A stretch of 64,000 bases of DNA from DASUPK01 sp963744105 (lineage in GTDB: Bacteria > Actinomycetota > Thermoleophilia > Solirubrobacterales > 70-9). The position numbers were made by a program, and so were the translations under genes. The notes beneath the pieces were generated by a model. That model searched no databases, was not told the origin of the DNA, and saw only the letters and a program-made list of their open reading frames with translations. Positions 34,966 to 43,838 of the stretch are shown here, piece by piece. Location: the NCBI GenBank assembly GCA_963744105.1, contig CAVUSJ010000004.1, positions 62,001 to 126,000 of the forward strand, given 5' to 3'. Within the stretch, counting starts at the first letter, position 1; the number at the start of each line of letters is the position of its first letter.

Positions 34966-36269
34966 CGCCGCTTCTTCTTCTTGCACTTCTTCTTCGCGGC
35001 GGCAGCGTGGTGCTTGTGCTTCTTCTTGCACTTCTTCGTTGCGGATGTCTGTGGCGGCGGTGAGGCCGGCGGTGGGCCCGGTTGCAGCGAGGTGAGAACC
35101 GTGACGGAGTTCGAGTCGTAGTTCGCCACCGCGGCATCGGCCTTGGAATCGCCGTCGAACGAGCCGGTGGCGACGGCATCCGGTGATGAGCCCACGGCGG
35201 ATGAGGTGTCCGCCGTGACGTCACCGTTCCCGTCCGAGAGGATCACCGTCGCCGTCCCACCGCCGCGGTTCGCGGTGATGCCGTCCTGGTCGCCGTCGCC
35301 GTCGAGGTCTCCGAGAGCGATGGCGCTCGGGTCGGCTCCGGTCATCTCGACCCCGCCGGGGTCGAAGGCGGTGCCGTCGGTTCGCCCGTAAAACGGCCAC
35401 ACCTGGTCCACTCCCTGGTTGGCGACCAGCATGTCGGGCTCGGCGGCAAAGCCGGGGTTCGAACTTGCCGGGTTCAGGCTGCCGACGGCCACGCCGCTCG
35501 GATCCGCGCCGGGGATCCCGCCCGAGGTGTAGTTCGTGCCAGAGCCGTTGATCTCGCCCGTACCGTCGCCGAACAGGGAGAGAAGCTGATCGCTCGTCTG
35601 GCTCGCGACGACGGCATCGAGGTTCGCGTCCGGCGTCATGGTCGTGCCCCCCAACTGGATCGCCGCGATCGCGACCGGATTTGCGGCCGCCCCGGGACCG
35701 GTCGTGGAGAGGGCCCAGGGTGTCGTGTCCTGAGCGAAACCACCCATCCCGTCGCCGAGCAGGATCGAGACGGTGCTCGAACCCTGGTTCGCCGAGATCA
35801 GGTCTGTCTTGTTGTCGTTGTTGAAATCACCGATCGCGATGGCGCGCGGATCACTGTTCGTCCCCGTCGAGACCGTGCCCGTGCCCGTGAAGCCACCGCT
35901 GCCATCGCCGAGCCGGATCGCGATGTTGTCGTCGCCGACGCTCGCGACGGCCAGGTCGTCGAAGGAATCCGCGTTGAACCTGCCGACGACCACAGAGCTG
36001 GGGAGGCTGCCGACGGGCACGCTCGCGCCGGCGGTGAACTGACCGAAGCCATTCCCGAGCAGGATCGAGACGTTGTTCGAGCCCTCGTTCGCGACGGCGA
36101 GGTCCGGCGTGCCCCCGTTGAAGTTGCCGACGGCGACGGAGGTCGGGTGTGTCCCAACGGGAAAATCGCCGCGGAAGAAGCTCACCGCAGCGGCCTGAGC
36201 CGGAACGACCGCCAGCAGAAGCGCGGCCGCGCCGAGCGTGACCCAACCCCATCTCCCCCTTCTGGGCAT
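34962..36269 (-). CDS. secreted FG-GAP/VCBS repeat protein with a Cys-Lys-rich tail
   Basis: A 435-residue exported protein. After a signal peptide (VTLGAAALLLAVVPAQAAA) come about seven FG-GAP/VCBS repeats of the type VAVGNFNGGTPDLAVANEGSN and VSILLGNGFGQF, which form a calcium-binding beta-propeller. A Pro-rich linker (PPPASPPPQTSAT) leads to the basic tail KCKKKHKHHAAAAKKKC then KKKKRR. Its C-x14-C spacing equals that of the protein at 32179. TAGCCT lies 6 nt before the ATG. It is probably surface-located, with an adhesion-type role inferred only from the fold. Confidence 0.88.
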   Translation of the reverse strand: MPRRGRWGWVTLGAAALLLAVVPAQAAAVSFFRGDFPVGTHPTSVAVGNFNGGTPDLAVANEGSNNVSILLGNGFGQFTAGASVPVGSLPSSVVVGRFNADSFDDLAVASVGDDNIAIRLGDGSGGFTGTGTVSTGTNSDPRAIAIGDFNNDNKTDLISANQGSSTVSILLGDGMGGFAQDTTPWALSTTGPGAAANPVAIAAIQLGGTTMTPDANLDAVVASQTSDQLLSLFGDGTGEINGSGTNYTSGGIPGADPSGVAVGSLNPASSNPGFAAEPDMLVANQGVDQVWPFYGRTDGTAFDPGGVEMTGADPSAIALGDLDGDGDQDGITANRGGGTATVILSDGNGDVTADTSSAVGSSPDAVATGSFDGDSKADAAVANYDSNSVTVLTSLQPGPPPASPPPQTSATKKCKKKHKHHAAAAKKKCKKKKRR

Positions 36270-36275
36270 GGCCCG

Positions 36276-36281
36276 AGGCTA
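36276..36281 (-). promoter_or_regulatory. -10 TAGCCT of the FG-GAP gene
   Basis: TAGCCT lies 6 nt before the ATG at 36269. Confidence 0.5.
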
Positions 36282-36292
36282 CAACTGATTCG

Positions 36293-37738
36293 TCAGCCCT
36301 GGAAGGTGACTAGACGTTCCTCGGTGAGCTCCCGGACCGCGTAGTGCGGGCCCTCCCGCGTGTTGCCCGAGTCCTTGACGCCTCCGTACGGCATCTGGTC
36401 GGTGCGGAAGGTCGGGACCTCGTTGATCAGCACGCCGCCGAACTGGAGCGTCTGGCCGGCCTTGATCGCATTCCCGACGTCGCGGGTGAATACCCCGGCC
36501 TGCAGGCCGTAGCGCGAGTCGTTCGCCATCTCCAGGCCGTCCTCGAATCTCTTGAACGTGTGGATGGTGGCGACGGGCCCGAAGATCTCGTCCTTCCAGG
36601 TGTGGCATTCACGAGGGTCGTCCCTGATCACCGTCGGGGCGATGCACCGATCCTCGTCGACGAGCTCGCCGCCCGTCAGGATCTCCCCGCCCTTCGCGGC
36701 CGCCTCGTCGATCCACTCCTTGACCCGATCCTTGTCGCCCGAGGAGATCACGGGGCCGACATCGGTCTTCTCGTCCATCGGATCGCCGACGACCAGCGAC
36801 TCGACGTTCTTTACGAAGCGGTCGGTGAACTTGTCCGCGATCGACTCGTGGAGCAGGATGCGCTGAACCGAGATGCAGCTCTGGCCGGCGTGGGAGTAGG
36901 CGTGGATCTGGGCCTTGTCGGCCGCGGTCTCCCAGTCCCCGTCCTCGTTCACGATCAGTGGAGCATTCGAGCCCAGCTCGAGGTTGACCTTCTTGTGTGG
37001 CACCGCCGAGCGAATGCCCCAGCCCACCTCGGCAGAGCCGGTGAAGGTGATCGCGTGCGTCCTCTCGCTTTCGACGATTGCGTTGCCGACATCCGAGCCC
37101 GAGCCGCAGACGACCTGCAGCCAGTTCTCCGGCAGGCCCGCGTCGTAGAGGACCTCGGCCAGCTTGATCGCGGAGATCGGGGTCTGGCCGGCGGGCTTCA
37201 GGATCACGGCGTTGCCGGCGGCGATCGCGGGCCCGAGCTTGTGGGCAACGAGGTTGAGCGGGAAGTTGAACGGGCTGATCGCCCCGACCAGGCCATAAGG
37301 CACGCGAATCACGATCCCGAGCTTGCCCTCACCGGCCGCACCGGCGTCCATCGGGACCATGTGGCCGGTGAGGCTGCGGGCCTCGACGGCGGCGAATTCG
37401 AGCGTGCCGACGCAGCGCTGCGCCTCCACGCGGGCGGTCTTGACGGGCTTGCCGGCCTCGGCGGCGATCGTCATCGCGAGGTCGTCCTCGCGCTCGGCGA
37501 CGAGCTCCGCGGCCCGGTCCAGGACCGCCGCCCGCTTGTGGGCGGGGAATTCGTCCGCCAGGAACGCCTCCGCGGCCTCATCGGTCGCCCGGTTGACCAG
37601 GGCGGCGTCGCCCTTGGGCACCCGTCCGATCACGGTGCCGTCGTACGGGGCCTTCACCTCCGACCACTCGCCGGTCTCGATCCACCCGCCCGCGACGTAG
37701 AGCTTGTGGTCTGTGGGTTGAATCGTCTCGGTCGCCAT
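36293..37738 (-). CDS. NAD(P)-dependent aldehyde dehydrogenase
   Basis: A 481-residue ALDH. The catalytic Cys is in HAGQSCISVQR and the general-base Glu in VNLELGSNAPL. SPFNFPLNLVAHKLGPA is the substrate/cofactor region, and EIFGPVATIHTF is conserved. The sequence style is near lactaldehyde/succinate-semialdehyde and GAPN-like enzymes. A Shine-Dalgarno (GGAGACGAGG) precedes the ATG. The gene stands alone between the FG-GAP protein and the SpoIID-like gene. The substrate is not determined. Confidence 0.93.
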   Translation of the reverse strand: MATETIQPTDHKLYVAGGWIETGEWSEVKAPYDGTVIGRVPKGDAALVNRATDEAAEAFLADEFPAHKRAAVLDRAAELVAEREDDLAMTIAAEAGKPVKTARVEAQRCVGTLEFAAVEARSLTGHMVPMDAGAAGEGKLGIVIRVPYGLVGAISPFNFPLNLVAHKLGPAIAAGNAVILKPAGQTPISAIKLAEVLYDAGLPENWLQVVCGSGSDVGNAIVESERTHAITFTGSAEVGWGIRSAVPHKKVNLELGSNAPLIVNEDGDWETAADKAQIHAYSHAGQSCISVQRILLHESIADKFTDRFVKNVESLVVGDPMDEKTDVGPVISSGDKDRVKEWIDEAAAKGGEILTGGELVDEDRCIAPTVIRDDPRECHTWKDEIFGPVATIHTFKRFEDGLEMANDSRYGLQAGVFTRDVGNAIKAGQTLQFGGVLINEVPTFRTDQMPYGGVKDSGNTREGPHYAVRELTEERLVTFQG

Positions 37739-37887
37739 CCTCGTCTCCTCCGTCCCTCAGTCGCCTACCCACAGGCTAGCCCGACCAGTCTTCCGGCCCC
37801 AGGGACGCGATGGCCAGCGCCGCAATCTCCCCTGCTCCATCGTGGAGACCGCAACTTCCCGCCGCGCTACCCGTTATTCAGGGGGCA

Positions 37888-38997
37888 ATGCTCCGGGGGA
37901 CCCGACTCCTGCTGATAGCGCTCGCCTGTGTCCTCGCCGTCCCGGCGGCTGCCTCCGCCAAGACCTGGGTGGTGAACGGCGCCGGCTTCGGCCACGGCGT
38001 CGGCATGAGCCAGTACGGCGCGTACGGCTACGCCAAGCACGGCTTCACGTCCGACCAGATCCTGACCCACTACTACACGGGCACCACGATCGGGACGACC
38101 GCCGACAAGCCGGTCCGCGTCCTGCTGCTGGACTCGGTCGGCAGCGTCGCCTTCCGCGGCGCGAACTCGGCGTGCGGCGCCGCCATCAAGCCGGGCAAGA
38201 GCTACGTCGCCAAGCGCAAGGGCGGCGGCGTCGTCCTGCGCTCCAAGAAGGGCAGGCTGGTCGCCCGCTGCGGAGCCGTGCTGACGGCGACCGGCGCGCC
38301 GACCGTGGCGGTCGCCGGCAAGGGGACCTATCGAGGCTCGCTCGAGGTCAGGGGCTCCTCGAGCGGACTCGACGCGATCAACGTGATCGACATCGAGGAC
38401 TACGTGCGCGGCGTGGTCGCGAAGGAGTCGCCGGCGTCCTGGCCGATCGAGGCCCTCAAGGCACAGGCCGTCGCCGCCCGGTCCTACGCACTCTCGAGCT
38501 CCGGCCACGGCAGCTTCGACGTCTTCGACGACACTCGCAGCCAGGCCTACGGCGGCGTCGGCGCCGAGACGGCAAAGACCGACCAGGCGGTGAGCGCAAC
38601 CCACCTGCAGGTCGTGCTCTACAAGGGCAAGGTCGCTCAGACGTTCTTCTTCTCCACCTCCGGTGGGCACACGGAGAACAACGAGTTCTCATCCCTCGGC
38701 TTCGGGCAGCCCGCGATTCCCTACCTGCGGGGCGTCGACGATCCCTACGAGGCGGACGCGGGCTCCCCGTACGAGCACTGGAAGCGGAAGTACTCGGTCG
38801 GCCGGATCAGCGGAGCCCTTCACGGGATCGGCCTGCGCGGCAAGCTGCGGAACGTGGTCGTGACGCAGCGCGGGGCCTCACCGCGGATCGTGCACGCCAA
38901 CCTGATCGGCAGCGGCGGGACCACAACGGTCAACGGCCCTCAGCTGGCGAGCGCGCTCGGCCTGCCGGACACCTGGGCGTTCTTCAAGAAGAAGTAG
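37888..38997 (+). CDS. secreted SpoIID/LytB-domain protein
   Basis: A 369-residue exported protein with signal peptide LLLIALACVLAVPAAASA. The block GFGHGVGMSQYGAYGYAKHG comes right after it. The SpoIID core follows later: DIEDYVRGVVAKESPASWP with the catalytic-type Glu, LKAQAVAARSYAL and FFFSTSGGHTENN. SpoIID enzymes are lytic transglycosylases acting on denuded glycan strands. Here the GHGVGMSQ motif is N-terminal, whereas in Bacillus SpoIID it is C-terminal. The ATG at 37888 has an AGGGGG upstream. Confidence 0.88.
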   Translation: MLRGTRLLLIALACVLAVPAAASAKTWVVNGAGFGHGVGMSQYGAYGYAKHGFTSDQILTHYYTGTTIGTTADKPVRVLLLDSVGSVAFRGANSACGAAIKPGKSYVAKRKGGGVVLRSKKGRLVARCGAVLTATGAPTVAVAGKGTYRGSLEVRGSSSGLDAINVIDIEDYVRGVVAKESPASWPIEALKAQAVAARSYALSSSGHGSFDVFDDTRSQAYGGVGAETAKTDQAVSATHLQVVLYKGKVAQTFFFSTSGGHTENNEFSSLGFGQPAIPYLRGVDDPYEADAGSPYEHWKRKYSVGRISGALHGIGLRGKLRNVVVTQRGASPRIVHANLIGSGGTTTVNGPQLASALGLPDTWAFFKKK

Positions 38998-39006
38998 AAC
39001 TCGCCA

Positions 39007-39762
39007 ATGCAGCTCGCGGGCAAGGAGGTCGCCCGGATCGGCCTCGGCACCAACCGGCTCACCTCGACGCCGGAGAACCACGCCTTCCTGCGGGAGGCGG
39101 TCGACGCGGGACTGACCCTGATCGACACCGCCCACGTCTACAGCGGCGGAGACAGCGAGCGGGCGATCGGCGAGGCGCTCTCGCCGAAGCCGGACGGGGT
39201 CGTCATCGCCACCAAGGGCGGCTACACCGGAGGCAAGGCGAGCCCGGAGGCCCTCCGCGGCCAGATCGACCAGAGCCTGGAGAGCCTGCGGGCCGAGACG
39301 ATCGACCTCTACTACCTGCACCGCATCGATCCCGACACGCCGCTAGCCGACAGCCTCGGCACGATCGCCGAGTACCGCGAGGCGGGGAAGATCATGGAGA
39401 TCGGGATCTCCGCGGTGACCGTCGAGCAGGTCGAGGCCGCCCGGGAGATCGTCCCGGTCGCCGCCGTGCAGAACCACTTCAACGTCGGCGAGCGCGGCCA
39501 CGACGACGTCGTCGACTACTGCGAGGAGAACGGGATCGTCTTCGTCCCGTACTACCCGGTGAAGGGCGACGCGCCGCCGGCCCTCGCCGACATTGCCAAG
39601 AGCCACGACGCATCGCCGGAGCAGATCGCCCTCGCCTGGCTGCTCCACCGCTCGCCGGCGATCCTGCCGATCCCCGGCACGCTCTCGATCGAGCATCTGA
39701 GGGAGAACCTCGCCGCGCTCGACATCGAGCTCACCGACGAGGAGTACGAGGCGCTCGCCTAG
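39007..39762 (+). CDS. aldo/keto reductase
   Basis: A 251-residue TIM-barrel NADPH-dependent reductase, shorter than the usual 280-330 residues. RIGLGTNRLT opens the barrel. The catalytic tetrad is visible as Asp and Tyr in LIDTAHVYSGGDSE, Lys in IATKGG and His in DLYYLHRIDP. The cofactor end includes AILPIPGTLSIEHLREN. It follows the SpoIID gene by 9 bp, probably cotranscribed, with no obvious functional link. The carbonyl substrate is unknown. Confidence 0.93.
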   Translation: MQLAGKEVARIGLGTNRLTSTPENHAFLREAVDAGLTLIDTAHVYSGGDSERAIGEALSPKPDGVVIATKGGYTGGKASPEALRGQIDQSLESLRAETIDLYYLHRIDPDTPLADSLGTIAEYREAGKIMEIGISAVTVEQVEAAREIVPVAAVQNHFNVGERGHDDVVDYCEENGIVFVPYYPVKGDAPPALADIAKSHDASPEQIALAWLLHRSPAILPIPGTLSIEHLRENLAALDIELTDEEYEALA

Positions 39763-40751
39763 CCGTCGGGATACGGCTGCAGCGGGATGCCGTGGTCGGT
39801 GTCCCGGGTGCCGAACTCGTAGGCCGCCGCGCCCTTCACGGTGAGCCGCTGGGCGGGGCCGCCGTCCAGCTCCACGTCGAGCTCCAGGTCGGAGATCGAG
39901 CAGTTGAGGGTGTTGTGCTCAGGGCCGACCGGGTCGGCGTAGATCCAGGCGACGAAGTCCTTGGCGGCCGCGCGGACGTTGCCCGTCACCTTGACGCCCT
40001 TGCCCCGCAGCTCGAAGCGCGCGCCGGTCGGCGACTCCTCCACCACCGTGCTGCGTACTTGGCCGAAGCCACCGAGGCGGTGCGGCGTGCCGTCGAGCAT
40101 CAACATCGCGTTGCCGACCCACGGGGTGGTGCGGCCCGCCACCTTGATCCGGCCGACCGCCATGTCGAAGTAGTCCTCCGGCGAGCGGCCCTCGAAGCCC
40201 GAGCCCTGGATCCAGACCCAGCGCTCGGCGTGCTCGGCGCCCCAGTTGTGGCCGATCATGCCGCGCCAGTCCTTCACCTCGATCCGCTCGCCGGCGACCT
40301 CGAGCTCGCCGTTGAAGACAGCGTCCGGATAGGGGCTGAGGAACTTCGTCTTCGGCAGCTTCGAGCGGTAGAGGAAGTCGCGGGGCAGGTGGTGGAAGGG
40401 CTCGTGGCTGTCGGCGAAGCTCAGATCCCATTTCGCCGCGAGGGCGCCCGTCTCGAGCCGCCCGATGGCCCGGCCATCGGTGAGCGAAGCATCCGCCACG
40501 CGGATGTAGGTGTCCGGGGACGAGCTGAGCTCATCGGCCCCGAATTGCCGCTTGGTCGCGCGCGGTCCCGCGGCGGAGGTGTCGAAGAGGACGAACCAGA
40601 TCGCGCAGGTGGCGTCCTCGCCGGGCCGCTTGTGGACCGTGTGCCGGATCCAGGCGCCGCGACCCCCGCCGGGCTGGACGAGCTTCAGGTAGAGGCTCTC
40701 GTAGTGACCTGCCTTCTGAGGGACCTCCGGGAAACGCGCTTCGGTTCTCAC
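39759..40751 (-). CDS. AttH/CrtC-like lipocalin-fold protein
   Basis: A 330-residue soluble protein that I assign only loosely. The block GHNWGAEHAERWVWIQG is the hallmark of AttH/tocopherol cyclase/carotenoid 1,2-hydratase-like double-lipocalin proteins. LYLKLVQPGGGRGAWIRHTV near the N-terminus also fits. A hydrophobic ligand (terpenoid, carotenoid or lipid) is likely. It starts with GTG 10 bp after the MTA deaminase stop and is probably the last gene of the PAP2-ychF-MTA unit. Confidence 0.7.
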   Translation of the reverse strand: MRTEARFPEVPQKAGHYESLYLKLVQPGGGRGAWIRHTVHKRPGEDATCAIWFVLFDTSAAGPRATKRQFGADELSSSPDTYIRVADASLTDGRAIGRLETGALAAKWDLSFADSHEPFHHLPRDFLYRSKLPKTKFLSPYPDAVFNGELEVAGERIEVKDWRGMIGHNWGAEHAERWVWIQGSGFEGRSPEDYFDMAVGRIKVAGRTTPWVGNAMLMLDGTPHRLGGFGQVRSTVVEESPTGARFELRGKGVKVTGNVRAAAKDFVAWIYADPVGPEHNTLNCSISDLELDVELDGGPAQRLTVKGAAAYEFGTRDTDHGIPLQPYPDG

Positions 40752-40761
40752 GGCGGGGACG

Positions 40762-42012
40762 CTATCGGCCGGTGAGCTTCCGGGCCCGCGACCTGACCTC
40801 TTCCACGATCTCCTCCAGCCCGGTGATGCGGCGATCGCGCATCAGGACCTCACCCGCGACCACCGTGGTGTCGACGACCGAGCCGGCCGCGGCATAGACC
40901 AGGTTGGCGTCCAGGTCGCCCGCGGAGAGCTCCGGCTCTGAGGCGCGCAGCAGCAGGAAGTCGGCGGGCGCCCCCACCTCGAGAGGAGTGCCCGCCAGCA
41001 CCGGCGAGCGGCGGCCGCGCGCGATCGCAAGCGCCTCGCCGGCGGGCAGGATGGAGGGATCGCCGCTCGCGTGCTTCTGGCTGAGCGCGAAGAGCTTCAC
41101 CTCCTCGAAGGAGTCGAGGTTGGAGTTGGAGGAGACGCCGTCGGTTCCGAGCCCCAGGGCCACGCCGGCCTTCGCGGCCCGCGGGTACGGCAGGAGCCCG
41201 CCGACGGCGAGCTTCATGTTGGCGGCGGGGTTGGCGACGACCGTCGCGCCGCGGTCGGCGATCAGCTCGAGTTCCGCGTCATCGAGCCAGACTCCGTGGG
41301 CGAGCACCGTCCTGGGGCCAAGGAAGCCGAGCTCGTCCAGGTACGCGGCGGGCCGCTTGCCGTGGGCCTCGAGGCAGTCGGCGACCTCCTGCTCCGTCTC
41401 GGAGAGGTGAATATGGAGCGGAATCTCGCGTTCGGCGGCGAGCTCGGCGACCCACCGCAATGTCTCCGAACTCACCGTGTAGGTCGCGTGCGGGCCGAGG
41501 CTGGGCTGGACGAGGGACCCGGCCTCGCCGAGGCGCCCGAGCACCTCGAGGACCTCGGGCCGGAGCGCCTCCCCCTTCGCCGGGTCGAGCCGGTCGATGA
41601 TCACGCTGCTGACCACGGCGCGGACGCCCGCGTCGCGGACCGCCGCCGCGACCTCCGTGCCGTGCCAGTACATGTCGACGAACCTCGTCGTGCCCGCCCG
41701 GATCATCTCGACGCAGGCGAGCCGGGTACCCCAGTAGACGTCCTCGGGCTCGAGCTTCGCCTCGGCCGGCCAGATCCGGGTCTCGAGCCACTCCATCAGC
41801 GGCATGTCGTCGCCGAAGCCGCGGAAGAGGGTCATCGCCGCGTGGGTATGGCCGTTCACCATCGGCGGAACGAGGAGACGGTCGGTGGCGTCGATCGTCT
41901 CGTCGCCGGGGCCGGGACTCACGCCGGGCCCCAGCTCAGCGATCCGCCCGTCCTCCGCGCGCAGCCCGACGACCTCGCCATTCAGCGTCGCGCCGGTGAC
42001 CGCGAGGCTCAA
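40762..42012 (-). CDS. mtaD: 5'-methylthioadenosine/S-adenosylhomocysteine deaminase
   Basis: A 416-residue amidohydrolase. The HxH metal motif is VNGHTHAAMTLFRGF. IHLSETEQEV contributes the next His, VLAHGVWL the fourth, and LGTDGVSSNSNLD the metal Asp. These match MTA/SAH deaminases rather than cytosine deaminases. The start is TTG at 42012, overlapping the phosphorylase stop as TTGA. Together the pair would convert MTA to methylthioinosine and then cleave it to hypoxanthine and methylthioribose-1-phosphate. Confidence 0.9.
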   Translation of the reverse strand: MSLAVTGATLNGEVVGLRAEDGRIAELGPGVSPGPGDETIDATDRLLVPPMVNGHTHAAMTLFRGFGDDMPLMEWLETRIWPAEAKLEPEDVYWGTRLACVEMIRAGTTRFVDMYWHGTEVAAAVRDAGVRAVVSSVIIDRLDPAKGEALRPEVLEVLGRLGEAGSLVQPSLGPHATYTVSSETLRWVAELAAEREIPLHIHLSETEQEVADCLEAHGKRPAAYLDELGFLGPRTVLAHGVWLDDAELELIADRGATVVANPAANMKLAVGGLLPYPRAAKAGVALGLGTDGVSSNSNLDSFEEVKLFALSQKHASGDPSILPAGEALAIARGRRSPVLAGTPLEVGAPADFLLLRASEPELSAGDLDANLVYAAAGSVVDTTVVAGEVLMRDRRITGLEEIVEEVRSRARKLTGR

Positions 42013-42755
42013 TTGCCCGGCAGTCCCTTGGCGAGCGCCGGGAGTACGAACTCGAGGTCCTCCGCCAGGGTCCTGGCGGTCCGGTCGCGGCCGCGCCGGT
42101 ACTCGTCCACGGTCAGTCGCCGCTCATCGATGCCGTTCGCCATGTTGTCGACGGTGCAGACCACGGCGTAGGCCAGCGCGGCCTCGCCGGCGAGGACCGC
42201 CTCGGCAGCGATGGTCATCCCGACCATGTCCGCGACCCGGGCGAGCGCCCGCACCTCAGCGGGCGTCTCGAAGCGCGGCCCGAGCGTCTGCGCGTACACG
42301 CCCCCGACCTCGAGCTCGGTGTCGGTGAGCGACGTCCAAGCGCTGATCACGACGTCCCGCCATTCCGGGTCGAATCCGGGGACGGAATGCCCGCGCGGGT
42401 CGCGGTAGAAGCTCGGGGCGATCTCCGGCGCGTAGAAGTCCTCCGGGCAGCTCAGCATCCCGACCTTCAGGTCCTTGTCGAGGCTGCCCACGGACGCAAG
42501 CGCGAGCACCCGGTCGCAGCCGAGCTCGCAGGCCGCCCGGATGTTGGCGCGGTGATCGACCAGATGGGCCGGGATCGAGCGGTCGAACCCGTGCCGGGGA
42601 ATACCGACAATGTCCCCGCCGTCGGTTGCCTCGACCGGCAGGGCGCCACCGGCGTCGATCTGGACGCGCTCGCCGGCGACCGGGTCGGCGCCCTCGGGCA
42701 GGCTGTTGCCGTGGATCAGGCAGAGCCGGTCTCCCTTGGGGCGGGGGGCGGTCAT
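42009..42755 (-). CDS. MTAP/PNP-family nucleoside phosphorylase (MTI phosphorylase candidate)
   Basis: A 248-residue purine nucleoside phosphorylase of the MTAP branch. VPRHGFDRSIPAHLVDHRAN-like residues (IPRHGFDRSIPAHLVDHRAN) and LALASVGSLD are conserved. The base/ribose pocket PRFETPAEVRALA and MVGMTIAAEAVLAGEAALAY contains the key Met. The N-terminal phosphate loop GGTG/GGSG is missing, and the protein starts CLIHGNSLPEGADP instead. Overlap with the MTA deaminase suggests it uses methylthioinosine, as in Pseudomonas MTIP, though MTA itself is possible. Confidence 0.85.
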   Translation of the reverse strand: MTAPRPKGDRLCLIHGNSLPEGADPVAGERVQIDAGGALPVEATDGGDIVGIPRHGFDRSIPAHLVDHRANIRAACELGCDRVLALASVGSLDKDLKVGMLSCPEDFYAPEIAPSFYRDPRGHSVPGFDPEWRDVVISAWTSLTDTELEVGGVYAQTLGPRFETPAEVRALARVADMVGMTIAAEAVLAGEAALAYAVVCTVDNMANGIDERRLTVDEYRRGRDRTARTLAEDLEFVLPALAKGLPGN

Positions 42756-42764
42756 GTGCGGACT

Positions 42765-43838
42765 CTAGGTCCTGATGTGGATCACGTCGCCGTCCTGGAC
42801 GACGTAGTCACGGCCTTCGATTCGCAGGGTGCCGCGGTCGCGGCTGGCGGCGTAGCCGCCGGCGTCGACCAGTTCGTCCCAGGCGATCACCTCGGCGCGC
42901 ACGAACGCCCTCTGGATGTCGCCGTGGACGCGGCCGGCGGCGTCAAATGCCGTTCCGCCTCGCGGCAGGGTTCGAGCCATCGCCTCCTTGTCCGTGTCCG
43001 CGGTGAAGAAGCTGATCAGGTCGAGGAGTTCGAAGGCGGCTCGAATCAACCGCTGGAGGCCGGAGCGCTCGATGCCGAGCTCGCTCCGCATCTCCTCTGC
43101 CTCATCGGGATCGAGCTCTCGGAGATCCGCCTCGATGCGTGCTGAGATCACGACCACCTTCCCGTCCATCCCCTCGGCGTGAGCGAGCAGCTCAGGCGGC
43201 GCCTCTGTCTCTCCCTCGTCGACGTTGACGACGTAGAGCACCGGCTTCGCGGTCAGCGGCGAGAGCTTGCGGAGCGCGTCCGGCGCAGCCTCCGGCACCG
43301 GCACCTCGCGGGCGGGCCGACCCGCCTGGAGGGCCTCGACCACGCGTTGCAGCCACTCGTGCTCGGCCACGGCCTCCTTGTCGCCTGACTTCGCCTGCTT
43401 GGAGACCCGTTCCAGCCGCCGCTCCGCCGACTCGAGGTCGGCGGCCAGCAGCTCGGTCTCGATCAGCTCCGCGTCGGCAACCGGGTCGATCCGGCCCTCC
43501 GGGTGCGCGACGGAGCCGGAGCCGTGCGCTCGGATCACGTGGCAGATCGCGTCCGTCTCGCGGATCGAGGCGAGGAACTGGTTGCCCAGGCCCTCGCCCT
43601 GGGAGGCGCCCTTGACGAGGCCCGCGATGTCGTGGAAGTCGATCGTCTCGTGGACGACCTCCGAGGCCCCGAGCATCTCCGCGATCCGGTCCAGGCGCTC
43701 GTCGGGAACGCCGACGACGGCGACGTTCGGCTCGACGGTGGTGAACGGGTAGTCGCCGGTCTCGGCCCCGGCGGCGGTGAGTGCGTTGAACAGCGTCGAC
43801 TTGCCCGCGTTGGGCATCCCGACGATCCCGATCCTCAT
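42765..43838 (-). CDS. ychF: redox-regulated ATPase YchF (OLA1 type)
   Basis: A 357-residue Obg-like P-loop protein. MRIGIVGMPNAGKSTLFNAL is the G1 motif. HDIAGLVKGASQGEGLGNQFL is the switch II region with the YchF-type DxAGL. The last 80 residues are the TGS domain (LISFFTADTDKEAMARTL to RTLRIEGRDYVVQDGDVIHI). NVDE in place of NKxD explains ATP rather than GTP use in this family. It overlaps the PAP2 stop by one base. Confidence 0.96.
   Translation of the reverse strand: MRIGIVGMPNAGKSTLFNALTAAGAETGDYPFTTVEPNVAVVGVPDERLDRIAEMLGASEVVHETIDFHDIAGLVKGASQGEGLGNQFLASIRETDAICHVIRAHGSGSVAHPEGRIDPVADAELIETELLAADLESAERRLERVSKQAKSGDKEAVAEHEWLQRVVEALQAGRPAREVPVPEAAPDALRKLSPLTAKPVLYVVNVDEGETEAPPELLAHAEGMDGKVVVISARIEADLRELDPDEAEEMRSELGIERSGLQRLIRAAFELLDLISFFTADTDKEAMARTLPRGGTAFDAAGRVHGDIQRAFVRAEVIAWDELVDAGGYAASRDRGTLRIEGRDYVVQDGDVIHIRT

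Noticed and set aside
37842..40775. 977-codon plus-strand frame across three genes
   Set aside because: Runs out of frame through the SpoIID-like and aldo/keto reductase genes and antisense to the AttH-like gene; Arg/Gly-rich low-complexity translation.
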